From NCBI GenBank assembly GCA_944322855.1, contig CALUQG010000009.1:1-64000 (forward strand): DNA of 64,000 nt, written 5' to 3'. Of the stretch, positions 28,202 to 37,065 are shown piece after piece. The translations under genes and the position numbers were made by a program. The notes below the pieces were generated by a model. The model saw nothing but the letters and a program-made list of their open reading frames with translations, did no database searches and was not told the origin of the DNA. The first letter of the stretch is position 1. Every line of letters starts with the position of its first letter. This DNA comes from Candidatus Gastranaerophilales bacterium (lineage in GTDB: Bacteria; Cyanobacteriota; Vampirovibrionia; Gastranaerophilales; Gastranaerophilaceae).

Positions 28202-30631
28202 TTATTTTTGTTCTTCTTCTTTTTTTACTTCTTCAGTTTTTCCTGCATTTGAATTGGCATAAAGGGTGTTAAACTCATCAAAGAATTTATTTGCAAGGTC
28301 ATTTGTTGTTACACGATATATCTTTATTCGACTTAATAATCCTGTATTTCTAAGAGGATCTGTTTGGATAGAGTCAACAACATTGAATATTGCCTGTTCA
28401 ACCAGTGAATTTATTAAACTTGAATCATATTCACTACCGAGTTCTTGTTTGAGTTTTACTTTTAATTCATTAGCAATGATATTAAGCTGCGTTTTTGCTT
28501 CCAGTTTTGCTTCTGACAGATTATTTGTTGAATATATTTTTCCTGACTTGTCCTGATAAGCATCTGCAAGGCTTGTATCTTTCATTACTTCTTCAACACT
28601 GACAGGATTCTGGGATTTATCAGTTTGACCTGCTTCACCGGCAGAAATTTCCTGGAATTTTGTCATAAACGCATCAACAATTTGTTTAATATTGACTGTA
28701 CCGCGTTTTCTTAGCAATCCTGATCTTTTCGTACCAAAGCCTGATTCTGAAAAATCATTGACTGTCTGATAAATTGCATCATCTAACATACTATTGATTT
28801 TTGCTTCATCATAGTCTGCACCCATTTGCTCTTTGAGCATAGCCATAAGCTGTGGTTTGAGAGCAGTGAGTTGTTGTTTTGCAAGATCTTGGATTGCGTT
28901 TTTGGCACTTGAGGTATTACGATATCTGCCTGTTTCCCAGCTACCGTTATTGTCATATCCCGGTATTGATGAAGTAAATTGTTCATAATCTACATCAGAG
29001 AATGTAATAGCCGGCATTTTCTTATTGTTTACACCATCTGCAATTTTATTACCGCCTATTTCTGTAAACATTTCCGTCAAAAGCTGTTTTGCTTTTTCAA
29101 GGTCTTCTTTCGGAGTAGCAGAAGTTTTAATACCGTCAATCAAATTCTTAGCTTCAACATATTTTTCATTTGAAGCATAATCAGGAGATATCTGCTCCAG
29201 CAGAGATATATCGCTTATGCCTTGACCGAGTTGGTTGATAACAAATTCTGTTGTTTTAGCAATAATTTGTTCTTCTTCGGCATCACTTACATATGTACCT
29301 GTTTTTCCGACAGCGTCTTTGAGTTCTTGATATTTGTCAGCAGAGTCTGTAGCTGTAATTTCATTCAACTCAGCCATAACTGTATCAGATTCTCTCATTA
29401 CTTGATTAACATATGAATTGAATGCATTTTTAATATTAGAGCCGTCGCCGTCATATTGCTCAAGGAAAGCGTCCATTATATTATTTAATTTTGTTTCGTA
29501 CTGTTGAACATCATCAGCTGACGGAGTTCTACTGAAAAATCCGCTTCTGGTTTTTGTATTTGAATATGTTTCAACAAGCTGGTCAACAACACTTGATAAT
29601 GTTTCTTTTTGTTCAGCAATTTTTTCAGCCTCTGCTTTTGCAATATCAGCTTCTTTTTTTGTATTTATTGCACTATTAAGTTTTGAGGTTCCATCGGCAT
29701 TTTGTGTACCCAGGAAATTACCCAGAGCATTTTCAGCTTCTGTCAACAATTCTTGAATTCTTGCCGGGTCTGTTTCTGTTTTAAGCTCTTCGACAGCTTT
29801 CAGAGCAGTTTGATAGTTCTTGTTGTTTGCATAGTCTTTATCAAAATTATTCATAAAGTCTGCATCAACTTCACCGTTCATCATGGCGCTCATGATGTAG
29901 GAAACTGTTTGATCTTTCATTTCATTAAATTCAGAGCCTGTAACATAATCATCATCAGCTTTATCTGCATATTCAGCTACATCTTCAAAAGATGTTTCAT
30001 TTGATTTAATACCGTCAAGAGTTTCTTGCGCATCTGCTGCTTCAGCTGCTCTTGTTGTAATAGCTTCATCAAGTGTTGATATAAGCTCTGCGGCCAATGC
30101 TTTTGTATCAAAACTTGCAGTTTTTTGCTGTGCTACTTTATTTATAAATTCGTTACCTGTTGTTTTAACAAAAGTGACCAGAGAAGATTTTGCTGCATCA
30201 CTCATTCCCGGATTATTCTGCATGTATGTTTCAATAAATTCATCCTGAATAGAAGTCAGATACTGTTTGATTTCTTCAGGAGTTGATGCTGTATCTTTTA
30301 CATTTGCTGCATCATATATTTTTACACCGTTTTCATCAAGCTGGGCTGCAGGGGCAGATGTTTCTGCTTCATTTGTTTCTGCAGGTGTGGTTGCAGTTTC
30401 TGTTGTTTCGGCAGTCGTTGTTTTATTAGTAGTGGAAGTCGTTTCTGATTTGTTATCTTCAATTGCTACTTCACCCTCTTCATCAGCAGCGTGCTGCTCT
30501 GAAAGCCAGGACATGTTTTCTGCTAATTCTTCACTTGAAACAATTCCGTCTTTGTTTGTATCAATTTTATTGATTTCGTCTGTTGAAAATACTTTTCCTG
30601 AAAACGGATTAAAATTTACACCATCAACCAT
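28202..30631 (-). CDS. Large helical-repeat protein with one N-terminal EF-hand
   Basis: 809 aa from the ATG at 30631, which follows AAAAGGAG by seven bases; an ATG six codons upstream overlaps that site and is less likely. The N-terminus MVDGVNFNPFSGK is followed by one canonical EF-hand loop, DTNKDGIVSSEE, expected to bind calcium. A Thr/Glu-rich linker comes next, and then a long alpha-helical region. Three helical segments carry related turns: SGFFSRTP, SGLLRKRGT and TGLLSRIK. Two of them also share the pattern LKxxLGxEYDxxxINSLxxxAI. No signal peptide, membrane helix or known enzyme domain is visible. The N-terminal FNPFxG motif recurs in the next gene upstream. Function unknown. Confidence 0.75.
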   Translation of the reverse strand: MVDGVNFNPFSGKVFSTDEINKIDTNKDGIVSSEELAENMSWLSEQHAADEEGEVAIEDNKSETTSTTNKTTTAETTETATTPAETNEAETSAPAAQLDENGVKIYDAANVKDTASTPEEIKQYLTSIQDEFIETYMQNNPGMSDAAKSSLVTFVKTTGNEFINKVAQQKTASFDTKALAAELISTLDEAITTRAAEAADAQETLDGIKSNETSFEDVAEYADKADDDYVTGSEFNEMKDQTVSYIMSAMMNGEVDADFMNNFDKDYANNKNYQTALKAVEELKTETDPARIQELLTEAENALGNFLGTQNADGTSKLNSAINTKKEADIAKAEAEKIAEQKETLSSVVDQLVETYSNTKTRSGFFSRTPSADDVQQYETKLNNIMDAFLEQYDGDGSNIKNAFNSYVNQVMRESDTVMAELNEITATDSADKYQELKDAVGKTGTYVSDAEEEQIIAKTTEFVINQLGQGISDISLLEQISPDYASNEKYVEAKNLIDGIKTSATPKEDLEKAKQLLTEMFTEIGGNKIADGVNNKKMPAITFSDVDYEQFTSSIPGYDNNGSWETGRYRNTSSAKNAIQDLAKQQLTALKPQLMAMLKEQMGADYDEAKINSMLDDAIYQTVNDFSESGFGTKRSGLLRKRGTVNIKQIVDAFMTKFQEISAGEAGQTDKSQNPVSVEEVMKDTSLADAYQDKSGKIYSTNNLSEAKLEAKTQLNIIANELKVKLKQELGSEYDSSLINSLVEQAIFNVVDSIQTDPLRNTGLLSRIKIYRVTTNDLANKFFDEFNTLYANSNAGKTEEVKKEEEQK

Positions 30632-30687
30632 ACTTATGCTCCTTTTCATTATTGTTATTAATTAATGTTTCCTAATCTAACAGCTAT

Positions 30688-30894
30688 TTATTTTTTGAAT
30701 TTTTTATCAAAATTCATATCAATATTGTCTAAATTTACGAGACCTTCTTCATCTTGCCCCTGAGACATATTAAGTTCTACCGGAGAAAGATCTATATCCG
30801 GAAATCTTAAGCTTTTTCTTCGATCTTGTATTTGTTCAAGATTTTGTGTTCCGCCAACCCCTTGAAACGGATTAAATTTAATTGGACCTGTCAT
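30688..30894 (-). CDS. Small protein with N-terminal FNPFxG motif
   Basis: 68 aa with a strong AAAGGAG ribosome site six bases before the ATG. The first twelve residues (MTGPIKFNPFQG) align with the start of the downstream 809-residue protein (MVDGVNFNPFSG), the FNPF lying at residues 7-10 in both. The remainder is polar and acidic and ends FDKKFKK. It is co-directional and 56 bases upstream of that gene, so they are probably co-transcribed. Function unknown. Confidence 0.65.
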   Translation of the reverse strand: MTGPIKFNPFQGVGGTQNLEQIQDRRKSLRFPDIDLSPVELNMSQGQDEEGLVNLDNIDMNFDKKFKK

Positions 30895-31004
30895 AATTAC
30901 TCCTTTATTTTTTTCCCTGTAGTCAACTATTCGGTATTTGTTTATTAAAACTTTAGGTTAATAAGAAAAATGTTAATTTTTTGTTACATAAATTTTAAAA
31001 AATA

Positions 31005-31026
31005 GCATTTATACAAAAATAAATGC
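31005..31026. promoter_or_regulatory. Inverted repeat upstream of an unknown gene
   Basis: GCATTTAT and ATAAATGC form a perfect 8-bp inverted repeat with a 6-base spacer, 35 bases before the ATG at 31061. It could be an operator or a leader hairpin. The surrounding 30895-31060 is AT-rich with no other structure I can support. Confidence 0.35.
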
Positions 31027-31060
31027 GTTTATATAAATACAGGAAGTGTAAGGTAAAAGT

Positions 31061-31825
31061 ATGCAAAATTATTCAGTAGGTTATCCAAATACACAAACAC
31101 AGACCCAAACAGTGACTCCTGCAGCACAGCAGAATACAAGCGGTGCTACTTTTAATATCGGAACAGGCACACCGGGTTCAATTCCTGTCGGGGCAAGCGG
31201 AGTAACAATAAATATTCTTGGTGCTTCTGTAAATCCAAACGGAGCAAATATAAATAATACATATGCATCAACAGGAGCTCCGGGACAGGCTTATGACAAG
31301 AGTTATTATATAAACAACATGGCAGCTCAGCCGCAAATGCAGCATACAACACCGACTGTACCTGTCGGAGCACAAACAATTCAAAATACAAAAAATGAAA
31401 AAGATTTACCTAAAAAAGATATAGTTCTTTTGACAGATGATTACATAAAAACACTGGAAAACTACATAAGAAATGACAATCCTGATATAAAACTTATGGG
31501 TGCAAAAGAACTTATGAAAAGATTTAGAGAAGATGAATCCAGAAAAAATGATCCTGCTTTGACAAGCCTCTTGAATTTGACACTTCAAAGCAAATATTCT
31601 CCTGTAAAAATGGTCGGTCTTGGAATATTGCAAGGCGGCTGGGCTCAAGGTGATGCTTTGACACAGCAGCTTCTTGCACAAATTCAACAGTCAAACAGCG
31701 GCTATGGATTGGATGCATTAGATGCGGCAAACGCTGCATTGAAAACAGCAGGGAAAACAATTAAAGTTGTTGATAACAACCCACCAAAACCAAAAGAAAA
31801 CACAACAAAAAACTCACAAAACTAG
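31061..31825 (+). CDS. Unknown protein with Gln/Thr-rich start and HEAT-like helical end
   Basis: 254 aa. Residues 1-110 are low-complexity (QTQTQTVTPAAQQ) with a segment rich in Gly, Asn and Ile. Residues about 125-235 form short paired helices (LENYIRNDNPDIKLMGAKEL, LLNLTLQSKYSPVKMVGLG) like HEAT/Armadillo repeats. There is no signal peptide. AAGGTAAAAGT precedes the ATG. The next gene starts 22 bases after the stop, so the pair may form an operon. No function can be named. Confidence 0.65.
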   Translation: MQNYSVGYPNTQTQTQTVTPAAQQNTSGATFNIGTGTPGSIPVGASGVTINILGASVNPNGANINNTYASTGAPGQAYDKSYYINNMAAQPQMQHTTPTVPVGAQTIQNTKNEKDLPKKDIVLLTDDYIKTLENYIRNDNPDIKLMGAKELMKRFREDESRKNDPALTSLLNLTLQSKYSPVKMVGLGILQGGWAQGDALTQQLLAQIQQSNSGYGLDALDAANAALKTAGKTIKVVDNNPPKPKENTTKNSQN

Positions 31826-31847
31826 GGAATAGTGAAAGACTTATACT

Positions 31848-32285
31848 ATGAATAAATGGAATGTAGCTTCAAAAATAGCAGGCGGTATTGCAGCAGGATG
31901 CGTATTATACAATGCGCATCACTCAGGTGTAAGAGTTTCTGAAGAACATGTGAAAGAAAAAGCAGCAAACAGGCTTTCTTATTTATATGTAAATTCCAGA
32001 AGAATGGAAGACGGAAGTACAATTACAAGCCGTCTTAAAGATAAGTATTTTAAGACAAATGCTGATTGGAATTTCCCTGACAAAATAAATGCTTTTACAG
32101 GCTATATAAGCGGTGCTTTCAACCAGATGGCATATGATGTTGTACCTGCAATTCTCGCCACAGGTGCATTGATTTCTAAAAAATACTCAAAGGTATTTGG
32201 CGCAGGTCTTCTTGCTTATGGCATCAAATATCTTTTCTGCGATGTTTTAGATTTTGGGCGGCCTGATCACTTAAGATCTGAGTAG
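31848..32285 (+). CDS. Unknown protein with two short hydrophobic segments
   Basis: 145 aa. The hydrophobic stretches ASKIAGGIAAGCVLYNA (about 7-23) and VVPAILATGALI (about 100-111), plus a third weaker one near 120-135, suggest membrane association. The middle is basic (RRMEDGSTITSRLKDKYF). Its last 62 bases overlap the 3' end of the convergent cyclo-ligase gene. No family recognised. Confidence 0.6.
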   Translation: MNKWNVASKIAGGIAAGCVLYNAHHSGVRVSEEHVKEKAANRLSYLYVNSRRMEDGSTITSRLKDKYFKTNADWNFPDKINAFTGYISGAFNQMAYDVVPAILATGALISKKYSKVFGAGLLAYGIKYLFCDVLDFGRPDHLRSE

Positions 32286-32832
32286 CAGTAGTTTTAAATA
32301 TGGAATTTTCAGTAATTACATAATCTGTAGGTTTGTCCCAGATATCATGTTGAATGTCTTCAATGACATATTTGGAATAAACAGGGACTGCTTTTATGGC
32401 TTTTGTGCATTTTTCAAAAAATCTGTCATAGTAGCCTTTTCCATAACCTATTCTATAACCTTCAAGACTCACAGCGAGTGCAGGTGTTAACACCAAATCT
32501 ATTATGGAAAAATCCGTCAAGTATTTTCCGGAAGGAACAGGAATATTATATTGCCCGTTTTGGAAAGCATTATTTGCATTATAAATAACAGGAAATATAT
32601 CATCACCTTTTATTAACGGAAAATAAAAGTTTTTTGAGGAATTCTCCAAAAGTTTTAAAAGGGAAATTTCATTTTTGACAGGATAATACAGCATGATATT
32701 TTTAGCACAACAGTATATATCCCAGCTTTCAATGTTTTTTACAATCAAAGAAGATATATTTTTTAAAAAACTGCTATCTAAAGAGCTGCGTAAAGTTTTT
32801 GTGCGATATCGTATTTCTTCTTTTTGTGCCAT
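32224..32832 (-). CDS. 5-formyltetrahydrofolate cyclo-ligase
   Basis: Converts 5-formyl-THF to 5,10-methenyl-THF with ATP, returning a dead-end folate to the one-carbon pool. 202 aa, typical for the family. The active-site signature GYRIGYGKGYYDRF is at about 125-138, with ALAVSLEG just before it and the N-terminal basic helix EEIRYRTKTLRSSL. The 3' end overlaps the convergent gene by 62 bases. It fits the folate theme with metF at 54.7-55.6 kb. Confidence 0.9.
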   Translation of the reverse strand: MAQKEEIRYRTKTLRSSLDSSFLKNISSLIVKNIESWDIYCCAKNIMLYYPVKNEISLLKLLENSSKNFYFPLIKGDDIFPVIYNANNAFQNGQYNIPVPSGKYLTDFSIIDLVLTPALAVSLEGYRIGYGKGYYDRFFEKCTKAIKAVPVYSKYVIEDIQHDIWDKPTDYVITENSIFKTTATQILSDQAAQNLKHRRKDI

Positions 32833-32871
32833 ATTACAATTATAGAAGAAAAATCAAAAGTTATGTAATTC

Positions 32872-32900
32872 TTTACATGCAACCAAAATGTAATTATAAT
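32872..32900 (+). promoter_or_regulatory. Sigma-70-type promoter of the cobalamin adenosyltransferase gene
   Basis: TTTACA (32872-32877), 17 bases, then TATAAT (32895-32900). Transcription would begin near 32907, too close to the GTG at 32915 for a ribosome site, which favours the ATG start at 32951 or 32954. Confidence 0.65.
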
Positions 32901-32950
32901 AATTTCAATTAATCGTGTTATATACCGATATAAACAGAACAGATTTATTA

Positions 32951-33532
32951 ATGATGAAAACAGACGACAATAACAAGCTTTATAATCCGGAATTTTCTAA
33001 ACACGGTTATATACAGGTTTACACAGGTGATGGAAAAGGCAAAACTACAGCATCTCTCGGATTAGCTATGCGTGCACTCGGCAGAGGGTGGAGCGTTCTT
33101 ATTGTGATGTTTACCAAAGGCGGAAACGATTATGGTGAACTTATATCATTCTCACAACTATGCCCGGGAATGAAAGACAAAGTCAAAATCGTTCAAGCAG
33201 GACTGGATAGAATAGTGTATTCATCTAATATCTCTCAAAATGATAAAAAACAGATACAAGACGGTTGGGAAATTGCAAAAAATGCAATAAAAAATGACCA
33301 ATATCAACTGATTATTCTTGATGAAGCAAATATTGCCATAGATTTAGGATTAATTAATCTGGATGAAATCCTTGATGTATTAAAAAATAAACCCGAGGAT
33401 ATGGAAATTGTTTTGACCGGAAGAAATGCAAAAAAAGAGATTATAGACATTGCGCATCTTGTTTCAGAAATAAAACCAATAAAACATTATTGGAATATAG
33501 GCATAAAAGCGAGAAAAGGTATAGAATTTTAG
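32951..33532 (+). CDS. cobO: Cob(I)yrinic acid a,c-diamide adenosyltransferase (CobO/BtuR type)
   Basis: Adds the adenosyl group to cobalt to make adenosylcobalamin or its precursor. The P-loop GDGKGKTTASLG follows YIQVYT, then GLAMRALGRGW, LIILDEANIAIDLGLI and the end HYWNIGIKARKGIEF, all as in CobO. Starts at GTG 32915, ATG 32951 and ATG 32954 are in frame; the promoter position favours an ATG, giving about 193 residues. No other cobalamin-synthesis gene lies nearby, so it may serve corrinoid salvage. Confidence 0.9.
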   Translation: MMKTDDNNKLYNPEFSKHGYIQVYTGDGKGKTTASLGLAMRALGRGWSVLIVMFTKGGNDYGELISFSQLCPGMKDKVKIVQAGLDRIVYSSNISQNDKKQIQDGWEIAKNAIKNDQYQLIILDEANIAIDLGLINLDEILDVLKNKPEDMEIVLTGRNAKKEIIDIAHLVSEIKPIKHYWNIGIKARKGIEF

Positions 33533-33566
33533 AAAATAAATAAAAAAATAAATTTCATTTACTATT

Positions 33567-33595
33567 TTGTACTTTTTGACTAAAATTAGTATAAT
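33567..33595 (+). promoter_or_regulatory. Sigma-70-type promoter for the small gene at 33623
   Basis: TTGTAC (33567-33572), 17 bases, TATAAT (33590-33595). The predicted transcript begins near 33602, a few bases ahead of the AAGGAG ribosome site. Confidence 0.65.
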
Positions 33596-33622
33596 AGTAG
33601 AGGATCGAAGGAGAAATTAAAT

Positions 33623-33880
33623 ATGGCACAACAATTTCCGCAGCAGCAATTCAAAACAAGACTGGCTTTGCTTGTATTTTTGAAAGGTACCGCAGCTCCT
33701 ATAGTGCTATATTTTGACGACCCCAAAGCTGTATATGACGAAATTCTTTCTGCAATGCGAATGCAATCAAACGTAGGAAAACTTATTGAAAAAGAACCTA
33801 ACGGGCCTATAAAAAAAATATCAATCATGTCTAACCAAATTGCAAGTGTTGCATTGCAAGAAGAGGTATGCCAGCAATAA
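33623..33880 (+). CDS. Small conserved-looking protein of unknown function
   Basis: 85 aa with a strong promoter and AAGGAG ribosome site. It starts MAQQFPQQQFKTRLALLVFL and continues with a YFDDPKAVYDEIL segment and a short beta-hairpin-like end (KKISIMSNQIASVAL). It looks like a compact alpha/beta fold, possibly a ligand- or nucleic-acid-binding domain. It lies 35 bases upstream of the 748-residue gene and is probably co-transcribed with it. Confidence 0.65.
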   Translation: MAQQFPQQQFKTRLALLVFLKGTAAPIVLYFDDPKAVYDEILSAMRMQSNVGKLIEKEPNGPIKKISIMSNQIASVALQEEVCQQ

Positions 33881-33915
33881 TTAATAAGAAACATTTATAA
33901 CAAGCGGATTTTTTA

Positions 33916-36162
33916 ATGAAGTTAGTTGAAATAAAAAATAGTTTAGCAAAATTGTATTATGAACCGGCAGATTTTCCGCTGGTTCTGTCTGATTTTTTGA
34001 CAATAGACGACGGAAACCAAAAAATTCTCTCTCAAGTTGTTTCAATTGAGTCAACAAGCAAGGATACAACAAATTGTGCGATATTAAAATTTTCTCTTGA
34101 TTTGAATGCTGACAATACACACTGCACTTATAGCGGATATGTTCCGCCTCTTGATGCAATTGTTTCAAGAACAAAACCGGAAATTATTTCAAAAATATTT
34201 TCAGATAATAAAAATGGTATTTATATAGGAGACTTGTCGGCTTCTTCTATACAGATTAATGCCAACTCGGATATAACAGAAAACTTCCTGTATATACAGT
34301 CTGACAGATATGAACAATCAAAAGATTTCATCAAAAAATTGATTGAACTCAATTATATCTCAGCAAGAAAGACTCTCGTATTGGATTTTGACGGTATTGC
34401 TGAGTATGAAAATGCAAATATAATTAAACTCGGAAAAGATTTTAAACTTCCTGTTGACAATTCAATTCTTGATTATATATACGAAAATGACCTTACAGGT
34501 TTAACTCTTGAACAAAAAACAATTGTTCAGGATATTATTATTGATATTCAAGATTACATAGAAACTCTGGATGACGGATATATTCCGTTTAACACTCTAC
34601 TTGGTGTAGTAAACCAGATTTATGAAACAGATAAGTCAGTCGGTGTAATCTTATTAAGAAATAAGCTTTTAAAATACAAACAGTATAATATATTTGCCTC
34701 AGAAGAAAATGAAATTACATCAATTAGTAAATCTCTCGATGAGAATGTCGTTACAGTTCTAAAAGTTGACAATGCAAAGCTTAACTGGCAAAAAGAAACT
34801 CTTGATTTTATAATAAAGTTTTTGCAGACAGGTTATTACCTTATTATGGATATTAAAGATGAGTGCATAGATAAAAGTATTTTGAATAAAATATACAAAG
34901 CTGAAAACATAAAACCGGTAATTGCCTCGAAATATGATTCTGAGTTTTGTTCGATATTAAAATCTTTTGCAAAAAATCTCGTATTATTTAAGCCGCTATC
35001 ACAACAGCGTGCTTTTGCTACATATAATTCATTTTTGAATAAATTATCCGAAAAAGAATACATTTTATCAGGAGAAGCTTCTTATTATACACCTTTGATA
35101 ATCAAACAATCTCCGGACAGATTTGAACAAAAATCAGAAATAGCAAACGAAGAACCGGAACAAATTATAGAAGAAGTATCCGCTGAAACGACAGGTGCAA
35201 ATCCTCATCCTGAAGAAGCAGAATTAATAGACGCAGGAGAATCAGAAAATTTGGAAGATAACATAGAAGAGTTACAAACCGATGAACCTGCAACTATATC
35301 TGACGATATAGATGTAATATCACCTTTAGAAGAAATTGAACCACTTGAAGAAACAGAAGAAGAAAGCGAACTCAAAACAATTTTTGAAGAATCTCTGGAA
35401 CAAGAAATTGCTAAAGATGTAGACAAAATGTTTTATGCAGAAGCTGCAATTCAACATATTGATGAAAATGTAGAACCTGCACCAATTGAAGAAAATACTG
35501 TAATTGAAGAATTACCGGAACAATCACAGGATATTCAAACTGAAGAAACAGCTAATTATGATGAACTGTTATCGGATGATGATCTTGATCTGCTTGATGA
35601 AATAAATATGCCGCAGGATACTGAAGAAATAAACGAAATTTCTGAAAATGAAACAGAAAATCAGAAGCCGGAAACTAATATCAATGCAGATGAAGACATT
35701 GTACCTGCTATCCAAGAAGAAAACCTTACTGATGCACATCAAGAACAAACAGTTATTTCAAATGACAATAATGACCTTGATGATTTGGGTTCATTAGCAG
35801 ACTTAGGTGATCTTGATGAGCTGCCTGATTTGAATACCAATCCGGAAAATATTGAAGCAGTTTCTGAAGTACAAACAGATTTGCCTGAATTAAAAGAGCA
35901 AGCGGAGCCTGAAGAAAACCACATTCAGAATGATAATATTGAAAGCATACCCGTATATTCAACCGAAATAGATGAAGCATTCAATAATAATGACGATAAA
36001 ATCAATATTGCTGAAGGCAATATTGTATACCATGAAAAATACGGAAGAGGCGTTGTTGAACAGCTTATAACATATGGAAATAAGACACTTTGTTCAATAC
36101 AATTTGACAATGTAGGAAGAAGACTTTTGGATCCAAAACTTGCTGACTTAAAACAAATGTAG
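33916..36162 (+). CDS. Unknown 748-residue protein: acidic linker plus C-terminal PcrA-Tudor-like domain
   Basis: Residues about 1-400 form an alpha/beta domain (FLYIQSDRYEQSKDFIKKLI, KTLVLDFDG, LTLEQKTIVQDIIIDIQDYI) that recalls HerA/VirB4-type ATPases, but I find no Walker A loop. Residues about 410-690 are an extremely acidic Glu/Asp/Ile/Asn-rich disordered stretch. Residues about 698-748 (EGNIVYHEKYGRGVVEQL, SIQFDNVGRRLLDP) resemble the Tudor-like domain at the end of UvrD/PcrA helicases, which binds RNA polymerase. The combination suggests a DNA- or transcription-associated scaffold; this is inference. Confidence 0.6.
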   Translation: MKLVEIKNSLAKLYYEPADFPLVLSDFLTIDDGNQKILSQVVSIESTSKDTTNCAILKFSLDLNADNTHCTYSGYVPPLDAIVSRTKPEIISKIFSDNKNGIYIGDLSASSIQINANSDITENFLYIQSDRYEQSKDFIKKLIELNYISARKTLVLDFDGIAEYENANIIKLGKDFKLPVDNSILDYIYENDLTGLTLEQKTIVQDIIIDIQDYIETLDDGYIPFNTLLGVVNQIYETDKSVGVILLRNKLLKYKQYNIFASEENEITSISKSLDENVVTVLKVDNAKLNWQKETLDFIIKFLQTGYYLIMDIKDECIDKSILNKIYKAENIKPVIASKYDSEFCSILKSFAKNLVLFKPLSQQRAFATYNSFLNKLSEKEYILSGEASYYTPLIIKQSPDRFEQKSEIANEEPEQIIEEVSAETTGANPHPEEAELIDAGESENLEDNIEELQTDEPATISDDIDVISPLEEIEPLEETEEESELKTIFEESLEQEIAKDVDKMFYAEAAIQHIDENVEPAPIEENTVIEELPEQSQDIQTEETANYDELLSDDDLDLLDEINMPQDTEEINEISENETENQKPETNINADEDIVPAIQEENLTDAHQEQTVISNDNNDLDDLGSLADLGDLDELPDLNTNPENIEAVSEVQTDLPELKEQAEPEENHIQNDNIESIPVYSTEIDEAFNNNDDKINIAEGNIVYHEKYGRGVVEQLITYGNKTLCSIQFDNVGRRLLDPKLADLKQM

Positions 36163-36219
36163 GCTATTTAATTTATAGACTTCAAATGATTAATATGATA
36201 AATTGATATTGAGGTTGCC

Positions 36220-36684
36220 ATGAATCCATATCTAAAACAATATCAGCAAACACAGATTAATACCACACCCAAAGAGCAGATACTATTAATGCTCTATGAT
36301 GGTGCTGTTAGGTTTTTGAAACAGGCCAAAGAGGGATTTGCTGAAAAAAATATTGAAAAAATTCATAACAATATAATTAAGGTTCAAAACATACTAATTG
36401 AGTTTGAAACCTCTCTTGATATGGAAAACGGCGGTGATTTTGCAAAAAATTTATTCGGCTTATATGAATTTATGAGCCAGCAGCTTTCTATTGCAAATAT
36501 AAAGAAAAAAGAAGAAAGCCTTGATATTGTCTTAAAACATATGACCGAACTTCGTGATACCTGGAGAGAAGCTGTTAAAAAATTCAAATCTGAAGGAAAT
36601 ACATTGCTGGAAAACGATGTGGACAGATACAACAAAACTGGCAGTATTGATGAAAATACCAGAGACATCGGGGAATATATATAA
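36220..36684 (+). CDS. fliS: Flagellin export chaperone FliS
   Basis: Cytoplasmic chaperone that binds the flagellin C-terminus and prevents early polymerisation. 154 aa of helices: NPYLKQYQQTQINTTPKEQI, LLMLYDGAVRFLKQAKEG, then IIKVQNILIEFETSLDMENG and the LYEFM segment, all typical of FliS. GAGG precedes the ATG. It overlaps the next gene by one base (TAATG), so the pair is translationally coupled. In many bacteria fliS follows fliD directly; here they are about 17 kb apart. Confidence 0.92.
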   Translation: MNPYLKQYQQTQINTTPKEQILLMLYDGAVRFLKQAKEGFAEKNIEKIHNNIIKVQNILIEFETSLDMENGGDFAKNLFGLYEFMSQQLSIANIKKKEESLDIVLKHMTELRDTWREAVKKFKSEGNTLLENDVDRYNKTGSIDENTRDIGEYI

Positions 36685-37061
36685 TGACAACTGCATCAAA
36701 TCTGGAAACATTAGAGCTGATATATAATAAATTATATGAATTATCTGTACAAATGGGGCAGTTAATTGACAGAAAGCTCTATTCAGAAATCATAACCTTT
36801 ATGACTAAAAAAGAAAAATTGTTAAAAGAAGCGGAAGTTGTAGTTCAAAAATTGCAGAATCAAGAGCTGCAAACAGAAAAGTTAGTGGAGATATGTAAAA
36901 AATACCAGGCACAGGAGCAGGCGAATATTGCAGCACTAACGATAGTTAGAGATGATATAAAAAAAGAACTCAGTAAAGCGAGTAAAGATGCAAAGCTTCT
37001 AAAAGCATATTCAGCAAATCAAGAATTAAAACAGGGGAATATTCTGGATTTCAGGCAATAG
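36684..37061 (+). CDS. FliT/FlgN-like flagellar chaperone (putative)
   Basis: 125 aa, entirely helical with heptad-like spacing (LETLELIYNKLYELSVQMGQ, KKEKLLKEAEVVVQKLQNQ). Size, fold and tight coupling to fliS match FliT or FlgN, which chaperone FliD or the hook-associated proteins. If it is FliT-like, the giant FliD-family protein would be its expected client, though binding is unproven. Sequence identity to these families is always weak, so context carries most of the weight. Confidence 0.6.
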   Translation: MTTASNLETLELIYNKLYELSVQMGQLIDRKLYSEIITFMTKKEKLLKEAEVVVQKLQNQELQTEKLVEICKKYQAQEQANIAALTIVRDDIKKELSKASKDAKLLKAYSANQELKQGNILDFRQ

Positions 37062-37065
37062 TAAG

